A stretch of 21,120 bases of DNA from CAYGWX01 sp964353855 [NCBI: uncultured bacterium] (GCA_964353855.1 CAYGWX010000042.1:1-21120); one strand, 5' to 3'. Positions 13,718 to 21,120 are shown, counted from the stretch's first letter. Notes: generated from the sequence alone by a model not told the origin. A program made the numbers and translations.

Positions 13718-14812
13718 CTACATCCTTCTCATCAGCGTCAGCACGTACCGCAGGGTGGACGTCGGCTTCACCGACATATCCCTCTCCCTCTCGTCCATGG
13801 CGATGGCGAAGTCCAGGGCGAAGGCTTCGCCCAAGTATCCCAGGCCCGCGCTGTAGGTGTTGCGGGAGATATAACCCTGTGGGAGGCTCGGAGTGAAGAC
13901 CACAGGAACCCTGGTCCTTGAGACCCCCAGCCGGAGCCTCAGGGACTCCGGCAGGGCGGTCTCCTGTCCGAAGCGCCAGACCGGCTGGGTGTTGTAGGTC
14001 ACGCCGGTGCGCTTCTCGGTGAGCTTCTGCTTCCAGAGGTTGGAGCCCTCCAGGGCGAAGAGGATCTCGGGCGAGGCCTGAAAGGCCGCGCCCAGGTTTA
14101 TCGTAATGGGGGCCTTGTTAAAGATGAGCACGTTGCCGAGATCGTCATACGTTAAGTAGTCATACTTCCGGCTGAGAACGTTCTGGGCCGAGACACCCAC
14201 CAAGACTCCCCTGGAAAGGGGCAGCAGCAGTCCTACATCGAGGGCCAAACCGTTCTTCTTCTCCACCTCGCCGGGCAGCCCCCAGGCCGGGGCCGTGGTC
14301 CTCAAATACCGTCCGGCAAACCCGATAGCTCCGCCATCGGAGAGCGGCTGGCTTACGCCTGCTACGAAAGCCATCTCCTGGTTCTGCAGAGAATAGGGGC
14401 CCGCGGAGTCTCCCGGCGCGCGGTAACGCCAGACCTGGTCTTTTCTGTCTCCGCGCTTCATCAGATTCACCCCGAACCCGGCGTTCTGCTTGGCCAGAAG
14501 CAGGGTTCCCCCGTACTGATCGAACCGCCCCGGAGTGCCCGACCAGCGGTAGGACTGATAACTTCCGGAGAGCGACGCGATGGACATCCTGAGCTGGGCC
14601 AGCCCGGCGGGGTTGTAGAACAGGGCCGAGGCGTCACGGGCCAGTCCCGTGTACGCTCCTCCCAGAGCCAGAGGCCGGGCTTCCTCGTAGAAGAAGGGCG
14701 CCTGGGCAAAGGACCCCAGGGCCATTCCTGTAACTAACAGTATCAATCCGACAAGGGTATTAATTTTAAATTTTAAAATTAGCATTTTAAATTTTGCATT
14801 TTCTCTTTTCAT
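13718..14812 (-). CDS. PorV/PorQ-family outer-membrane beta-barrel protein
   Basis: 364 aa. After a signal peptide (TLVGLILLVTGMALGSFAQA) comes the family signature EEARPLALGGAYTGLARDASALFYNPAGLA, then alternating strands with many Gly and aromatic residues to the end. PorV and PorQ are FadL-like barrels; PorV escorts cargo at the outer membrane in the type IX secretion system. Here type IX-like sorting tails occur on proteins encoded at 10198 and 16677, so a related role is plausible but not shown. The ATG overlaps the TGA of the upstream TPR gene (ATGA, 14809-14812). The first 19 residues are read from an AT-rich repeat (aaattttaaaatt type); an ATG at 14785 would skip part of it. Confidence 0.85.
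   Translation of the reverse strand: MKRENAKFKMLILKFKINTLVGLILLVTGMALGSFAQAPFFYEEARPLALGGAYTGLARDASALFYNPAGLAQLRMSIASLSGSYQSYRWSGTPGRFDQYGGTLLLAKQNAGFGVNLMKRGDRKDQVWRYRAPGDSAGPYSLQNQEMAFVAGVSQPLSDGGAIGFAGRYLRTTAPAWGLPGEVEKKNGLALDVGLLLPLSRGVLVGVSAQNVLSRKYDYLTYDDLGNVLIFNKAPITINLGAAFQASPEILFALEGSNLWKQKLTEKRTGVTYNTQPVWRFGQETALPESLRLRLGVSRTRVPVVFTPSLPQGYISRNTYSAGLGYLGEAFALDFAIAMDERERDMSVKPTSTLRYVLTLMRRM
14755..14805. repeat. AT-rich self-complementary repeat in the PorV-like gene start
   Basis: A run of aaattttaaaatt and attttaaattttgc units forms the first codons of the barrel gene and reads as AKFKMLILKFKIN. It is low-complexity and unlike the GC-rich rest of the gene, and looks like repeat DNA that has become coding. 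Confidence 0.6.
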
Positions 14813-16608
14813 TCCTTCTCCACTCGGTTCAGTTCCTCCAGCCTTCTCCTCGCCCCATCGGCCAGGAGGCTCTGGGGGTATTGCAGGATGAGGGTCTCCA
14901 GGGTCTCTCCGGCTTTCCTGCTGTCCTTCATCCGCCCGACATAGACTTCGCTCATCCGGTCCAGGGCGAAGGGGGCGAGCCGGCTCTGGGGGTAGCTGGT
15001 CATCACGCTCCGGCAGGCCTCCAGGGCCTGGGGGTATTTCCCCTGGTTCTCATAGACCGTGGAAATCTCCAGATAGACCTGAGCCGAAAGCTCCGGCTCC
15101 CTGGTCTGGGAGAGAAGGGTGCGCAGCTCGTTGATCGCGGCCTCGTCCTTGCGCTCCACACCGAGAAGCAGGGCATGACTCAGGGCCTTCAAGGCCTTGG
15201 GGTCCTTCTCCTTCATCTCGCCGATGAAGATGACTCTCTCTAAGGCTCGGCTCACCAAAGGGGAGGAGGGATAGCTCTTGGCGAGCCTTGCGAACACCGC
15301 CGCGCTGGTGTCGAAGTCCCCGGCATAAAAGAAGCTCTCCCCCAGGCGGAAAAGCGTCCCGGTGGTCATCTCCTCATTCGGCTTGAAGGCGAGAAGCTTC
15401 CCGGCACTCTCCCGGACCTTTCCCAAGTCCCCTTTCTGGAGAAGCGCATCCATCTCCTGCAGGGACGCCGTCCGGCTTTCCCCGGTCCAGGAGTAGGTCT
15501 TCATGACCTCCCGGTAGTACCCCAGGGCTTTGTCCGGCTGGGAGAGCTCCGCGAGGCAGATGTCCCCGGCCAGGAGCAGGGCCTGGGGCGCCTCCCTGGA
15601 CTGGGCGTTCTCCTTGGGGACCAGAAGGCAGAGGTCCAGGGCCTCGGGGTACCGCTTGAGATTCCTCAGGATGCGGGCCATGCTCAGCCTGGCCTGGGAG
15701 CGATACGGACTCTTCGGCTGGGTCAGAAGCAGGGTCTGATAGGCCCTGAGCGCGGGCTCCCAGGCCCCGGCGTTCTCGCAGGCCCGACCGAACTCCAAAT
15801 AGAACCTCTCCCCCTGGAGGCTCTTGACCTTCTGATAGGCTTCCAGGGCCTTGTCATGCCGTTTCTGCTTGAGCTGGAAGTCCCCCAGGATCTTGTACAT
15901 CTGGTCCGAGGCATTCGGCGCCTTCTTTGCTTCATCCTCAAGCAATCGGGTGAAGACTCCTGCATCCATGCCCTCGCCGTCCTTCAGGATATAGCCCTCC
16001 TGCCACTCCCAGGAATAGGGATCGGACTTAAGCAGGGTGAGCCTCTCCCGCACGGCCCTGGGATAGTCCTTCATGCGTTCGTACAGGTCGCCCAGCTCAT
16101 TGGCAAAATAGAGCTCCTGTCCCATCGCCTTCCGGCCGGAGAGATAAGCCTCGGCCCCTTCTTTGAACAAGCCTTTCTGGACGTAGGCCGAAGCCGCAAC
16201 CGAATAGGACTCCATGTTCTTCGGGTCCAGGGCGATGAGCTTGTCAAAGGCCTTCCTGGCGTCCTCCTTCCTCCCGGCGTCCAGATAGGCACTTCCCAGG
16301 GCCTGGTATTCGAACCTGCTTCCCGGATGAGTTTTAAACCGGGTCTCGAGCAGGGAGATGAACTCGTTGGGACGTTCCAGCCTTGCGGAAAGGCGCCTCA
16401 GGCCGTTGAGCACGAAAGGCTCCTCGGGATAATAGGGATAGAGGTCCTGGTAGAGCTTGTAGGCATCCTCGATGCGGTTCGCGTTCTCCAGCATCTGCAC
16501 CTGCCTCACAGCCACCCCCAAATCCGGCGCCCCGGGAGCCTGCGGCTCACCGGGAAAAGGCTGGGTCAGGAGAAGAGAAAGGCCTAAAAGAAGCGGTAAT
16601 GTCCCCAT
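14809..16608 (-). CDS. periplasmic tetratricopeptide-repeat protein
   Basis: 599 aa. An N-terminal signal peptide (TLPLLLGLSLLLTQPFPG) is followed by TPR/Sel1-type helical hairpins along almost the whole length, for example EDAYKLYQDLYPYYPEEPFV, YQALGSAYLDAGRKEDARKA, KALEAYQKVKSLQGERFYLE, FYAGDFDTSAAVFARLAKSY and YENQGKYPQALEACRSVM. There is no lipobox, so it is probably soluble in the periplasm. The architecture resembles BamD/YbgF-like TPR scaffolds that work with outer-membrane barrels. As the first gene of a coupled operon with a PorV-like barrel, it may act as that barrel's partner. The start codon has only a weak ribosome-binding site. Confidence 0.88.
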   Translation of the reverse strand: MGTLPLLLGLSLLLTQPFPGEPQAPGAPDLGVAVRQVQMLENANRIEDAYKLYQDLYPYYPEEPFVLNGLRRLSARLERPNEFISLLETRFKTHPGSRFEYQALGSAYLDAGRKEDARKAFDKLIALDPKNMESYSVAASAYVQKGLFKEGAEAYLSGRKAMGQELYFANELGDLYERMKDYPRAVRERLTLLKSDPYSWEWQEGYILKDGEGMDAGVFTRLLEDEAKKAPNASDQMYKILGDFQLKQKRHDKALEAYQKVKSLQGERFYLEFGRACENAGAWEPALRAYQTLLLTQPKSPYRSQARLSMARILRNLKRYPEALDLCLLVPKENAQSREAPQALLLAGDICLAELSQPDKALGYYREVMKTYSWTGESRTASLQEMDALLQKGDLGKVRESAGKLLAFKPNEEMTTGTLFRLGESFFYAGDFDTSAAVFARLAKSYPSSPLVSRALERVIFIGEMKEKDPKALKALSHALLLGVERKDEAAINELRTLLSQTREPELSAQVYLEISTVYENQGKYPQALEACRSVMTSYPQSRLAPFALDRMSEVYVGRMKDSRKAGETLETLILQYPQSLLADGARRRLEELNRVEKE

Positions 16609-16676
16609 GTTTTATACTTGGACAATTTATTTGAAAATATCTTACCTGCTTCTTTACTAATCGCTAAGAAATATAG

Positions 16677-18149
16677 TCAACGTAGAAGAACAATCTTTTT
16701 CAGAACAGAGCCGGTTGAGGTCGTCAGGCTGAAGAAGTAGAGGCCAGCAGGAAGGGTTTCAGAGTATCGAACCCGATGTTTCCCCGGAAAGGCATTTAAG
16801 GGTCCGATGACCTGCCGGCCAGAGACGCTGTAGACAGAAATCATAACGCCCATATCGTTAGAAACGTTTTGAGCGTTTACAGCGTTGAGTTCAAATGTGA
16901 TGGAACCCTTCTGAATGGCCGGAATGCGGAGGCTGAAAAGGTCGAGAGAGACAGCCCTTTCTTCGGCAACCTGCTGCAGTGGACGAACGAAGATGTTGAA
17001 ATAATAGAGCGAACCGATGCCCGGTGGTTTGGTGCCGGTGAAGACGATGCGGTAATGGCCGGTATCACGGTAAGCATGGGTCGTTGTGGCGATGCGCGCA
17101 CTGTCGCCGTCGCCGAATATCCAGCGGTAAGTCAAACCGCGCCAACCAGGATAACCCACCGTATCAGGGACAGCCCGGAAGGTGACCGGCTTGTTGATCT
17201 GAACCGTTTCAGGCGTGGCGGTCGCGGTAACGATATTGATGAGAGGCAGGGTATCCAGCGGACTGGATAGATAGACCGTCCAGGTTTCGATCCCGTTCTT
17301 GAAGACTTTGACGATCCGGTAGCCGGTGCTCGTCAGCGACCCGGTACAGGTAGCCAGTCCGGTTTGGAGCAAGGAAGGACCATACAGGTTCTGCATATCA
17401 CCGTGCGTGTGACCGGTGAAAATTCCGGTGAAATCATGATCAATCAAATCCAGCAAAAGGGTGTCGCGCCGCGGCCGGTTGACATTGCCGGTGGCATTAG
17501 CTTCCAAGGGATCAGAATAATAGGGGGGAAAATGCCAGAGAAAAAACGTGTTTTTATACCTATTGCCCTGGATATTCTGCAGGTCCCGGAGGACAAAACT
17601 GTCCTGTGCCAATGACGTCGGATAATGAATATGGCCGCTGAAGCAATTCAGTAGGGTTGAATTGAGCACGATAAAATGGCAGGAGTCCCGGTCGAACGAG
17701 TAGTAATCCGGCCCCCAGAAGTTGCGAAACCACGTGATCATACGCGGCGTGGTTTGCAGTTCCGACGGATAGCCGACATCATTGTTGCCAGGCGTATAGT
17801 ACTTGGGCACCGAGAGCCGGTTGAAACGAGTGCGGCACCGCGTCCACTGGTCGTGGACCGCCGCCGAATCGACCGGGTTGTCAGCCATGTCGCCGGCAAC
17901 CATTATGAAGCTGGGCGCAGGACGCATCCTGCCGATCTGGGCGACCGCCGTATCCAGGTTCGGCTCCCCCTCCGGCGACCGGCCGATCTGCGGATCGGAG
18001 TGGTGGATGAAGTAGAACGGAACGAAGGGCGCGGAGACGGACCCCTTGAAAGCAGGAGCACAGAGGGTCTGAGGTGAGAAGGATAAGAGGAGGAGGGCCG
18101 AAAGACTGAAAAGGAGAACGGGAGAAGAAAAGGGAAAACGAGAAAACAT
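16677..18149 (-). CDS. secreted metallophosphoesterase with PKD and C-terminal sorting domains
   Basis: 490 aa, ATG preceded by AAAGGAG. The signal peptide is VLLFSLSALLLLSFSPQTLCA. Calcineurin-like phosphoesterase motifs occur in order: HHSDPQIG (Asp52, with Gln in place of the usual second His), AGDMAD (86-90), GNND (121-124), WHFPPY (His206), and TGHTHGD (246-250). A PKD-like Ig domain follows (YRWIFGDGDSARI...HAYRDTGHYRIVFTG, about 315-375). The FlgD-Ig/type IX-like sorting tail is VMISVYSVSGRQVIG, AGLYFFSLTTSTG and a final KKIVLLR. It is predicted to be a secreted, metal-dependent phosphohydrolase; the substrate is unknown. A single gene transcribed towards the TPR-PorV operon. Confidence 0.92.
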   Translation of the reverse strand: MFSRFPFSSPVLLFSLSALLLLSFSPQTLCAPAFKGSVSAPFVPFYFIHHSDPQIGRSPEGEPNLDTAVAQIGRMRPAPSFIMVAGDMADNPVDSAAVHDQWTRCRTRFNRLSVPKYYTPGNNDVGYPSELQTTPRMITWFRNFWGPDYYSFDRDSCHFIVLNSTLLNCFSGHIHYPTSLAQDSFVLRDLQNIQGNRYKNTFFLWHFPPYYSDPLEANATGNVNRPRRDTLLLDLIDHDFTGIFTGHTHGDMQNLYGPSLLQTGLATCTGSLTSTGYRIVKVFKNGIETWTVYLSSPLDTLPLINIVTATATPETVQINKPVTFRAVPDTVGYPGWRGLTYRWIFGDGDSARIATTTHAYRDTGHYRIVFTGTKPPGIGSLYYFNIFVRPLQQVAEERAVSLDLFSLRIPAIQKGSITFELNAVNAQNVSNDMGVMISVYSVSGRQVIGPLNAFPGKHRVRYSETLPAGLYFFSLTTSTGSVLKKIVLLR

Positions 18150-18507
18150 TTAAACCACTCCTTTCGCCTCAACCGCAGCCGGGGTTGGGTTATCAATCAT
18201 CGCTATTAACCTGCCAACCACTATATATTGTGGTCGCTTGTTTTTTGTCTCGTAAGAAGCTCCGACAAAGCGCAGTTACGCCCGTTGAACCAAAACGCCC
18301 CCAAAAGGCCAAGCTCCGTAAAAGCTCCGAAATCCGGGAGGGGTTCCCGCCTACCTCACACCTACCTCACGCCTACCTCCCGCCTACACCTCCCCATTTT
18401 CAAACCCCGACCACTATATGTTGTTGTTGTACCTTTTTTCACAGCTTCCGCTCATTCCGTACTTTTCCTGTCCATAACCTTTTTAGGGATATGATCCACC
18501 TCTTGTC
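18150..18507. repeat. gene-free region with dispersed repeat R2, copy B
   Basis: About 360 bp. The segment 18255-18445 aligns with the minus strand of 2470-2666. It holds four 11-bp units at 18349-18392 (gcctacctcac, acctacctcac, gcctacctccc, gcctacacctc), preceded by cgggaggggtt. A nearly exact 15-bp direct repeat (accactatat-a/g-ttgt) occurs at 18217-18231 and 18410-18424. Short open frames in this region lack ribosome-binding sites and are not called. Confidence 0.65.
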
Positions 18508-19128
18508 TTAATACATAATACATAATATTTCAAATCCATTACTCAAATCAATCAATCCCATAAAACCTAAAATACAAAGAGCAAATACCATACAAGCAAT
18601 TATTACAAATACAAGTAATGCATTATCTCCATTTTGAAGTAGATAAGGTCCCCGAGCAATTCTTGTGCAAATCCATAATGGAGCAATACCAATAAGGGTG
18701 ATAACAACGAATATGATATTACCCCAAATCGAACCTCGCCTTTTTTTCACCTCTCCCTCCCCAGTAAATAATGGAGCGCCATCAACAAAGGCCGCCTTTT
18801 CAATCAATTTATTCTGTTTGAAAAAAAGAACAAAATATCCACCGCTCTCGCAACCAAGACGAAAAACATACGCCCAAACCTCATCCGCCTCTTTATTGGG
18901 TTCAACTTCTGATGGTAACTTCGAAATGGGACCCCCTTTACCCAAGATGTGCTGAATTTCCTCTTTAGTCATTCCTTCTTTTATGGAACTCAACTTTTTA
19001 ATATGATACGAAAAATGTCCATCTAAATAAATATTTGTCAGGAGACCGACCACACCAATCAGGATCAAGCAAACGATCCCAATAATTGAAAGACGTTTTA
19101 CCATCCCTTTCAATTTGTCTATCTCCAT
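18508..19128 (-). CDS. membrane protein with BamE/SmpA-like segment
   Basis: 206 aa. An AGGA site lies upstream of the ATG. One N-terminal TM (LSIIGIVCLILIGVVGLLTNI, about 13-33) is followed by an extracytoplasmic stretch with SIKEGMTKEEIQHILGKGGP. This is the helix-turn typical of SmpA/OmlA (BamE) folds, and later strands follow (VWAYVFRLGC, GYFVLFFKQNKLIEKAAF). Two further TMs cover about 133-155 and 172-196. The BamE resemblance covers only part of the protein, and the three-TM layout is not that of BamE lipoproteins, so the function is unknown. Base composition is strongly AT-rich compared with the surrounding genes, suggesting a different origin. Confidence 0.7.
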   Translation of the reverse strand: MEIDKLKGMVKRLSIIGIVCLILIGVVGLLTNIYLDGHFSYHIKKLSSIKEGMTKEEIQHILGKGGPISKLPSEVEPNKEADEVWAYVFRLGCESGGYFVLFFKQNKLIEKAAFVDGAPLFTGEGEVKKRRGSIWGNIIFVVITLIGIAPLWICTRIARGPYLLQNGDNALLVFVIIACMVFALCILGFMGLIDLSNGFEILCIMY

Positions 19129-19150
19129 AACATGTTCCTAATAAATTGGT

Positions 19151-19178
19151 ATCATATTAAGATGGTAGATTAAAACAA
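19151..19178 (-). promoter_or_regulatory. possible promoter of the SmpA-like gene
   Basis: On the minus strand TTGTTT (19173-19178) and TATGAT (19151-19156) are 16 bp apart, 23 bp upstream of the start codon. The surrounding DNA is AT-rich, so chance matches are likely. Confidence 0.3.
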
Positions 19179-19201
19179 ATTAAGAGATACATTTGTCATT
19201 G

Positions 19202-19285
19202 TTATTCCTGACATACTTCCACAAACGCCTTGAACGACTTGAAATGCTCCGGATGTTCCTTAAACCCGGGCCGTTGAATCCATCG
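19202..19285 (-). pseudogene. 3' remnant of a second PuuD-like gene
   Basis: The minus-strand frame ending at the TAA 19202-19204 reads PEHFKSFKAFVEVCQE, against PEHFKPFKAFVEACEF at the end of the intact gene at 20099. The preceding residues keep Trp and Phe at the same spacing as in VQWHPECLF. At DNA level acaaacgcctt-aacg-cttgaaatgctccggat is shared with single-base changes. Upstream the similarity fades, the catalytic HPE is lost, and the DNA runs out of frame into the barrel gene. It is a decayed duplicate. Confidence 0.75.
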
Positions 19286-19302
19286 CAACCACGGCCCCCC
19301 AT

Positions 19303-20046
19303 TCAATCGTTCCAAAAAACCATTTCGCCGCTCAACCCAAAATGCAACGCTCCGTAATGGCCGCGGCTTCGGGTCCATCTCAAGAACACCCTCCCCTCGT
19401 TCCCAGGGTCTTTTCCGTCCACGCTCCAAGCGAACGCCAGATAGACATTGTCCCCGGGGCACCGGCCTAAATACCGATCATACGACAGGGCCAGCCCGAC
19501 CCTGGGCGTGAATTTTAAATCCAGCGACGAGGCCAGCACCCCGTTGTGATATTTGAGATAACCGTTCTCATAGGTGCGGCTCACCCCGCTGCTGTCGGCC
19601 ATCCTCAAAATCCCGTGAATCACATAGTAGCGGTAACCCGTGCCCAACCAGAGGCGGAACTTCCCGGCCTTGGATTCCAGGACACGGTACGAGAAGAGGG
19701 GCGACAGGGCATACGTTGTCAGCTTGGCTTCTTCAACAGACTCCCCTGGCGCCTCAAACTGCTTATCGTCCTCTGCCAGGATGCCGTATAAATTCCCGGA
19801 ACACGTCCATCGGGTGCGCCCAGCCAATACCCCACCCATCAAACCCACCCCCCATAACAGATCGTTGTCGAGCGTCTTGGGGGAGCCGCTCTCGAATCTG
19901 GGCACGCTGTCCCCGCGAGAGTCTTCAATCCCCGAGTCCATGACGCCCAAGCCCACTTCGAGCCCTGCCACTGGCTTCAGATCAACGGCTCCCGCTACCT
20001 GAAACGCCAGCAACGCGAATGCGAACGCGACACTAAGACCTTTCAC
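19303..20046 (-). CDS. small secreted beta-barrel-like outer-membrane protein
   Basis: 247 aa from a GTG preceded by AGGAGG at good spacing. The signal peptide is GLSVAFAFALLAFQVAGA. The rest shows alternating amphipathic strands with turn-rich loops (DLKPVAGLEVGLGVMDSG, LLWGVGLMGGVLAGRTRW, FRLWLGTGYRYYVIHGIL, LDLKFTPRVGLALSYDRYLG), typical of 8- to 10-stranded barrels. No recognised family was identified. The last 45 residues (SVDGKDPGNEG onwards) look less barrel-like and run towards the PuuD remnant, so the original C-terminus may have been altered. It is transcribed 52 bp behind the PuuD-like gene and could share its transcript. Confidence 0.7.
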   Translation of the reverse strand: MKGLSVAFAFALLAFQVAGAVDLKPVAGLEVGLGVMDSGIEDSRGDSVPRFESGSPKTLDNDLLWGVGLMGGVLAGRTRWTCSGNLYGILAEDDKQFEAPGESVEEAKLTTYALSPLFSYRVLESKAGKFRLWLGTGYRYYVIHGILRMADSSGVSRTYENGYLKYHNGVLASSLDLKFTPRVGLALSYDRYLGRCPGDNVYLAFAWSVDGKDPGNEGRVFLRWTRSRGHYGALHFGLSGEMVFWND

Positions 20047-20090
20047 GTCACTTCCTCCTGTCAGCCCTGACCATCCCCCGCATCAAGCAA

Positions 20091-20123
20091 AATCCCCCCT
20101 AACCCGCCTTTTTCAAAGTGGGG
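20091..20123. repeat. CCCCCT/AAAG-type repeat overlapping the PuuD-like 3' end
   Basis: On the minus strand it reads ccccactttgaaaaaggcggg followed by ttaggggggatt, the same pattern as 149-175. It provides the last codons (PTLKKAG) and the TAG stop of the PuuD-like gene. Confidence 0.7.
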
Positions 20124-20842
20124 AACTCACACGCCTCTACAAACGCCTTAAACGGCTTGAAATGCTCCGGATAGTTCTGGAACAGGCACTCCGGGTGCCA
20201 CTGCACCCCGATCACGAAGCGCTTTCCGGGAAGCTCCACGGCCTCCACGACCCCGTCCGGGGCCGTAGCCGTGACCGCAAGGCCGGAAGCGATGGCTTTC
20301 AGAGCCTGATGGTGATGCGTGTTCACCTGCAAGGATTCCGATCCCTGGATTTTAAAGAGCATGCTGGCTTTCTTTATCACGATGCCGTGGGCCGGCTCGC
20401 TCGCGGGGTCGTGCCAGTGCTCCTGAGGCGGGCTCCCGTTCAGTTTCATGTAATCCCCGGCCTGTCCGGGCAGGTCCTGCCAGAGGCTCCCGCCGAGGGC
20501 CACGTTGAGGATCTGGGCCCCGCGACAGATACCCAGGACAGGAATGTCCCGTTTCACGGCCGCTTGAACAGCGACCATCTCAAAGTCGTCCCGCTCCTCG
20601 TGCAATTTAACCGTGGGATGCAGCTCCTCCCCGAAGCGCCGGGAATGGATATCCAGGCCCCCGGGGATGAGCAGGCCGTCCACCGAGTCCAGGAGAGAGG
20701 AGACCTCCTCCATAAAGGAAGGGAGGACGAAGGGAATCCCCCCGGCCTGGACAATGGCCCGGGCGTAGTTGTCGTCGAAGAGCTTGTAGACCGAGCGTGA
20801 ATCTTCGGTCCTCAAACTGGTGAAGCCGATCTTTGGTTTCAT
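20099..20842 (-). CDS. gamma-glutamyl-gamma-aminobutyrate hydrolase family protein (peptidase C26, PuuD-like)
   Basis: 247 aa. A class-I glutamine-amidotransferase fold with all catalytic parts: nucleophile elbow VLGICRGAQ (Cys106), the downstream GGSLWQDLP, and the His-Glu pair in GVQWHPE (His216, Glu218). The N-terminal IGFTS and GLLIPGG strands are typical of the C26 family. Family members hydrolyse gamma-glutamyl amide bonds, for example gamma-glutamyl-GABA in putrescine breakdown; no other putrescine gene is nearby, so the substrate is uncertain. There is no signal peptide, so it is cytosolic. The last seven residues are encoded by a dispersed repeat, and a decayed paralogue lacking this extension lies at 19202. 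Confidence 0.92.
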   Translation of the reverse strand: MKPKIGFTSLRTEDSRSVYKLFDDNYARAIVQAGGIPFVLPSFMEEVSSLLDSVDGLLIPGGLDIHSRRFGEELHPTVKLHEERDDFEMVAVQAAVKRDIPVLGICRGAQILNVALGGSLWQDLPGQAGDYMKLNGSPPQEHWHDPASEPAHGIVIKKASMLFKIQGSESLQVNTHHHQALKAIASGLAVTATAPDGVVEAVELPGKRFVIGVQWHPECLFQNYPEHFKPFKAFVEACEFPTLKKAG

Positions 20843-20902
20843 TTTATATTTCCCACCCGCCCGCCCTATAAGGAATAAGAAAAATCTTTATTAAAGATAC
20901 TT

Positions 20903-20950
20903 CAACCTCACCCCCAGCCCCTCTCCTAAGTCTTTAGGAGAGGGGGGAAA
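20903..20950. repeat. palindromic repeat, CCCCTCTCCTAA type
   Basis: cccctctcctaag-tct-ttaggagagggg forms a long near-perfect stem within cctcaccccca...aggggggaaaa. It belongs to the same general class as the elements at 149-175 and 9996-10024. No gene is visible in 20843-21120. Confidence 0.65.
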
Positions 20951-20995
20951 AGAACGAAGAAATATAAACACTCAGAAATACACCAACCTCACCCG

Positions 20996-21088
20996 CTGCC
21001 CCAAATTGCCTGACGGCAATTTCCGCTAAGGGGGCAGGCCCCCCTTCGGCGCTCGTCCTTAACAACAGGACTCGCTGAGCACCCCCCT
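20996..21088 (-). repeat. dispersed repeat family R3, copy B
   Basis: On the minus strand it gives ggggggtgctcagcgagtc, then gcgagcgccgaagggggg with a one-base change, cccccttagcgg, and the hairpin aaattgcc/ggcaattt (21003-21010 with 21015-21022). These are the same blocks in the same order as 2755-2850. Confidence 0.65.
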
Positions 21089-21120
21089 TAGAACTGTAAG
21101 AAAGGTATTCACTTACCCCG

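Noticed and set aside
16609-16680. promoter for the TPR-PorV operon
   Set aside because: TTGACT occurs at 16675-16680 on the minus strand, but no acceptable -10 lies at the right distance; other combinations are weak.
18217-18424. target-site duplication around R2 copy B (15-bp direct repeat)
   Set aside because: Homology with copy A appears to continue past the right-hand repeat, so it is more likely internal to the element than a duplication at its edges.

Overview
The window looks like a chromosomal piece of an uncultured bacterium of the FCB (Fibrobacterota-Chlorobiota-Bacteroidota) neighbourhood, for example a WOR-3, TA06, Edwardsbacteria or Zixibacteria type lineage. Two secreted proteins end in FlgD-Ig/type IX (T9SS-like) sorting domains finishing in VVLLR or IVLLR, and a third such tail survives as a fragment. 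A PorV/PorQ-type outer-membrane barrel and a periplasmic protein best known from Bacteroidota are also present, and intergenic DNA is full of short palindromic and AT-rich dispersed repeats. The lineage is an inference from gene content; there is no rRNA or other phylogenetic marker. I saw no tRNA, rRNA, CRISPR array, transposase or phage gene.

Layout. 1-434: repeat-rich leader and a sigma70-like promoter. 435-2327 (+): a secreted CsgG-like/TPR protein followed, in the same reading frame past one TGA, by a stand-alone CHAT/caspase-like protein; most of this block is AT-rich. 2328-3251: a repeat landing zone holding members of three dispersed families. 3252-4373 (+): a membrane-anchored DipZ-type thioredoxin. 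4509-9959 (+): an exporter operon equivalent to ybhGFSR (membrane fusion protein, two ATPases that are one fused protein in E. coli, two ABC-2 permeases), interrupted by an Avd-like four-helix-bundle gene; CCAAAAT-type repeats sit at most of its junctions. 10198-11805 (+): consensus promoter, a secreted PD40-like propeller with sorting tail, a small secreted carboxypeptidase-regulatory-like protein, and a strong terminator. 11856-12029: a fossil of another sorting domain. 12440-16608 (-): a tightly coupled operon of TPR protein, PorV-like barrel and secreted GATase-fold protein. 16677-18149 (-): a secreted metallophosphoesterase with PKD and sorting domains. 18508-19128 (-): an AT-rich membrane protein with a BamE/SmpA-like segment. 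19303-20842 (-): a small barrel protein and a PuuD-like class-I amidotransferase, with a decayed second copy of the latter's 3' end beyond the barrel gene.

The common theme is the cell envelope: efflux, periplasmic thiol chemistry, outer-membrane barrels, and secreted enzymes and propellers that probably leave by a type IX-like route. The second theme is repeats. At least three multi-copy intergenic families are represented, two of them built on exact 11-bp periods. Smaller repeats have been drawn into coding sequence, supplying N-termini, start codons and in one case a stop codon.
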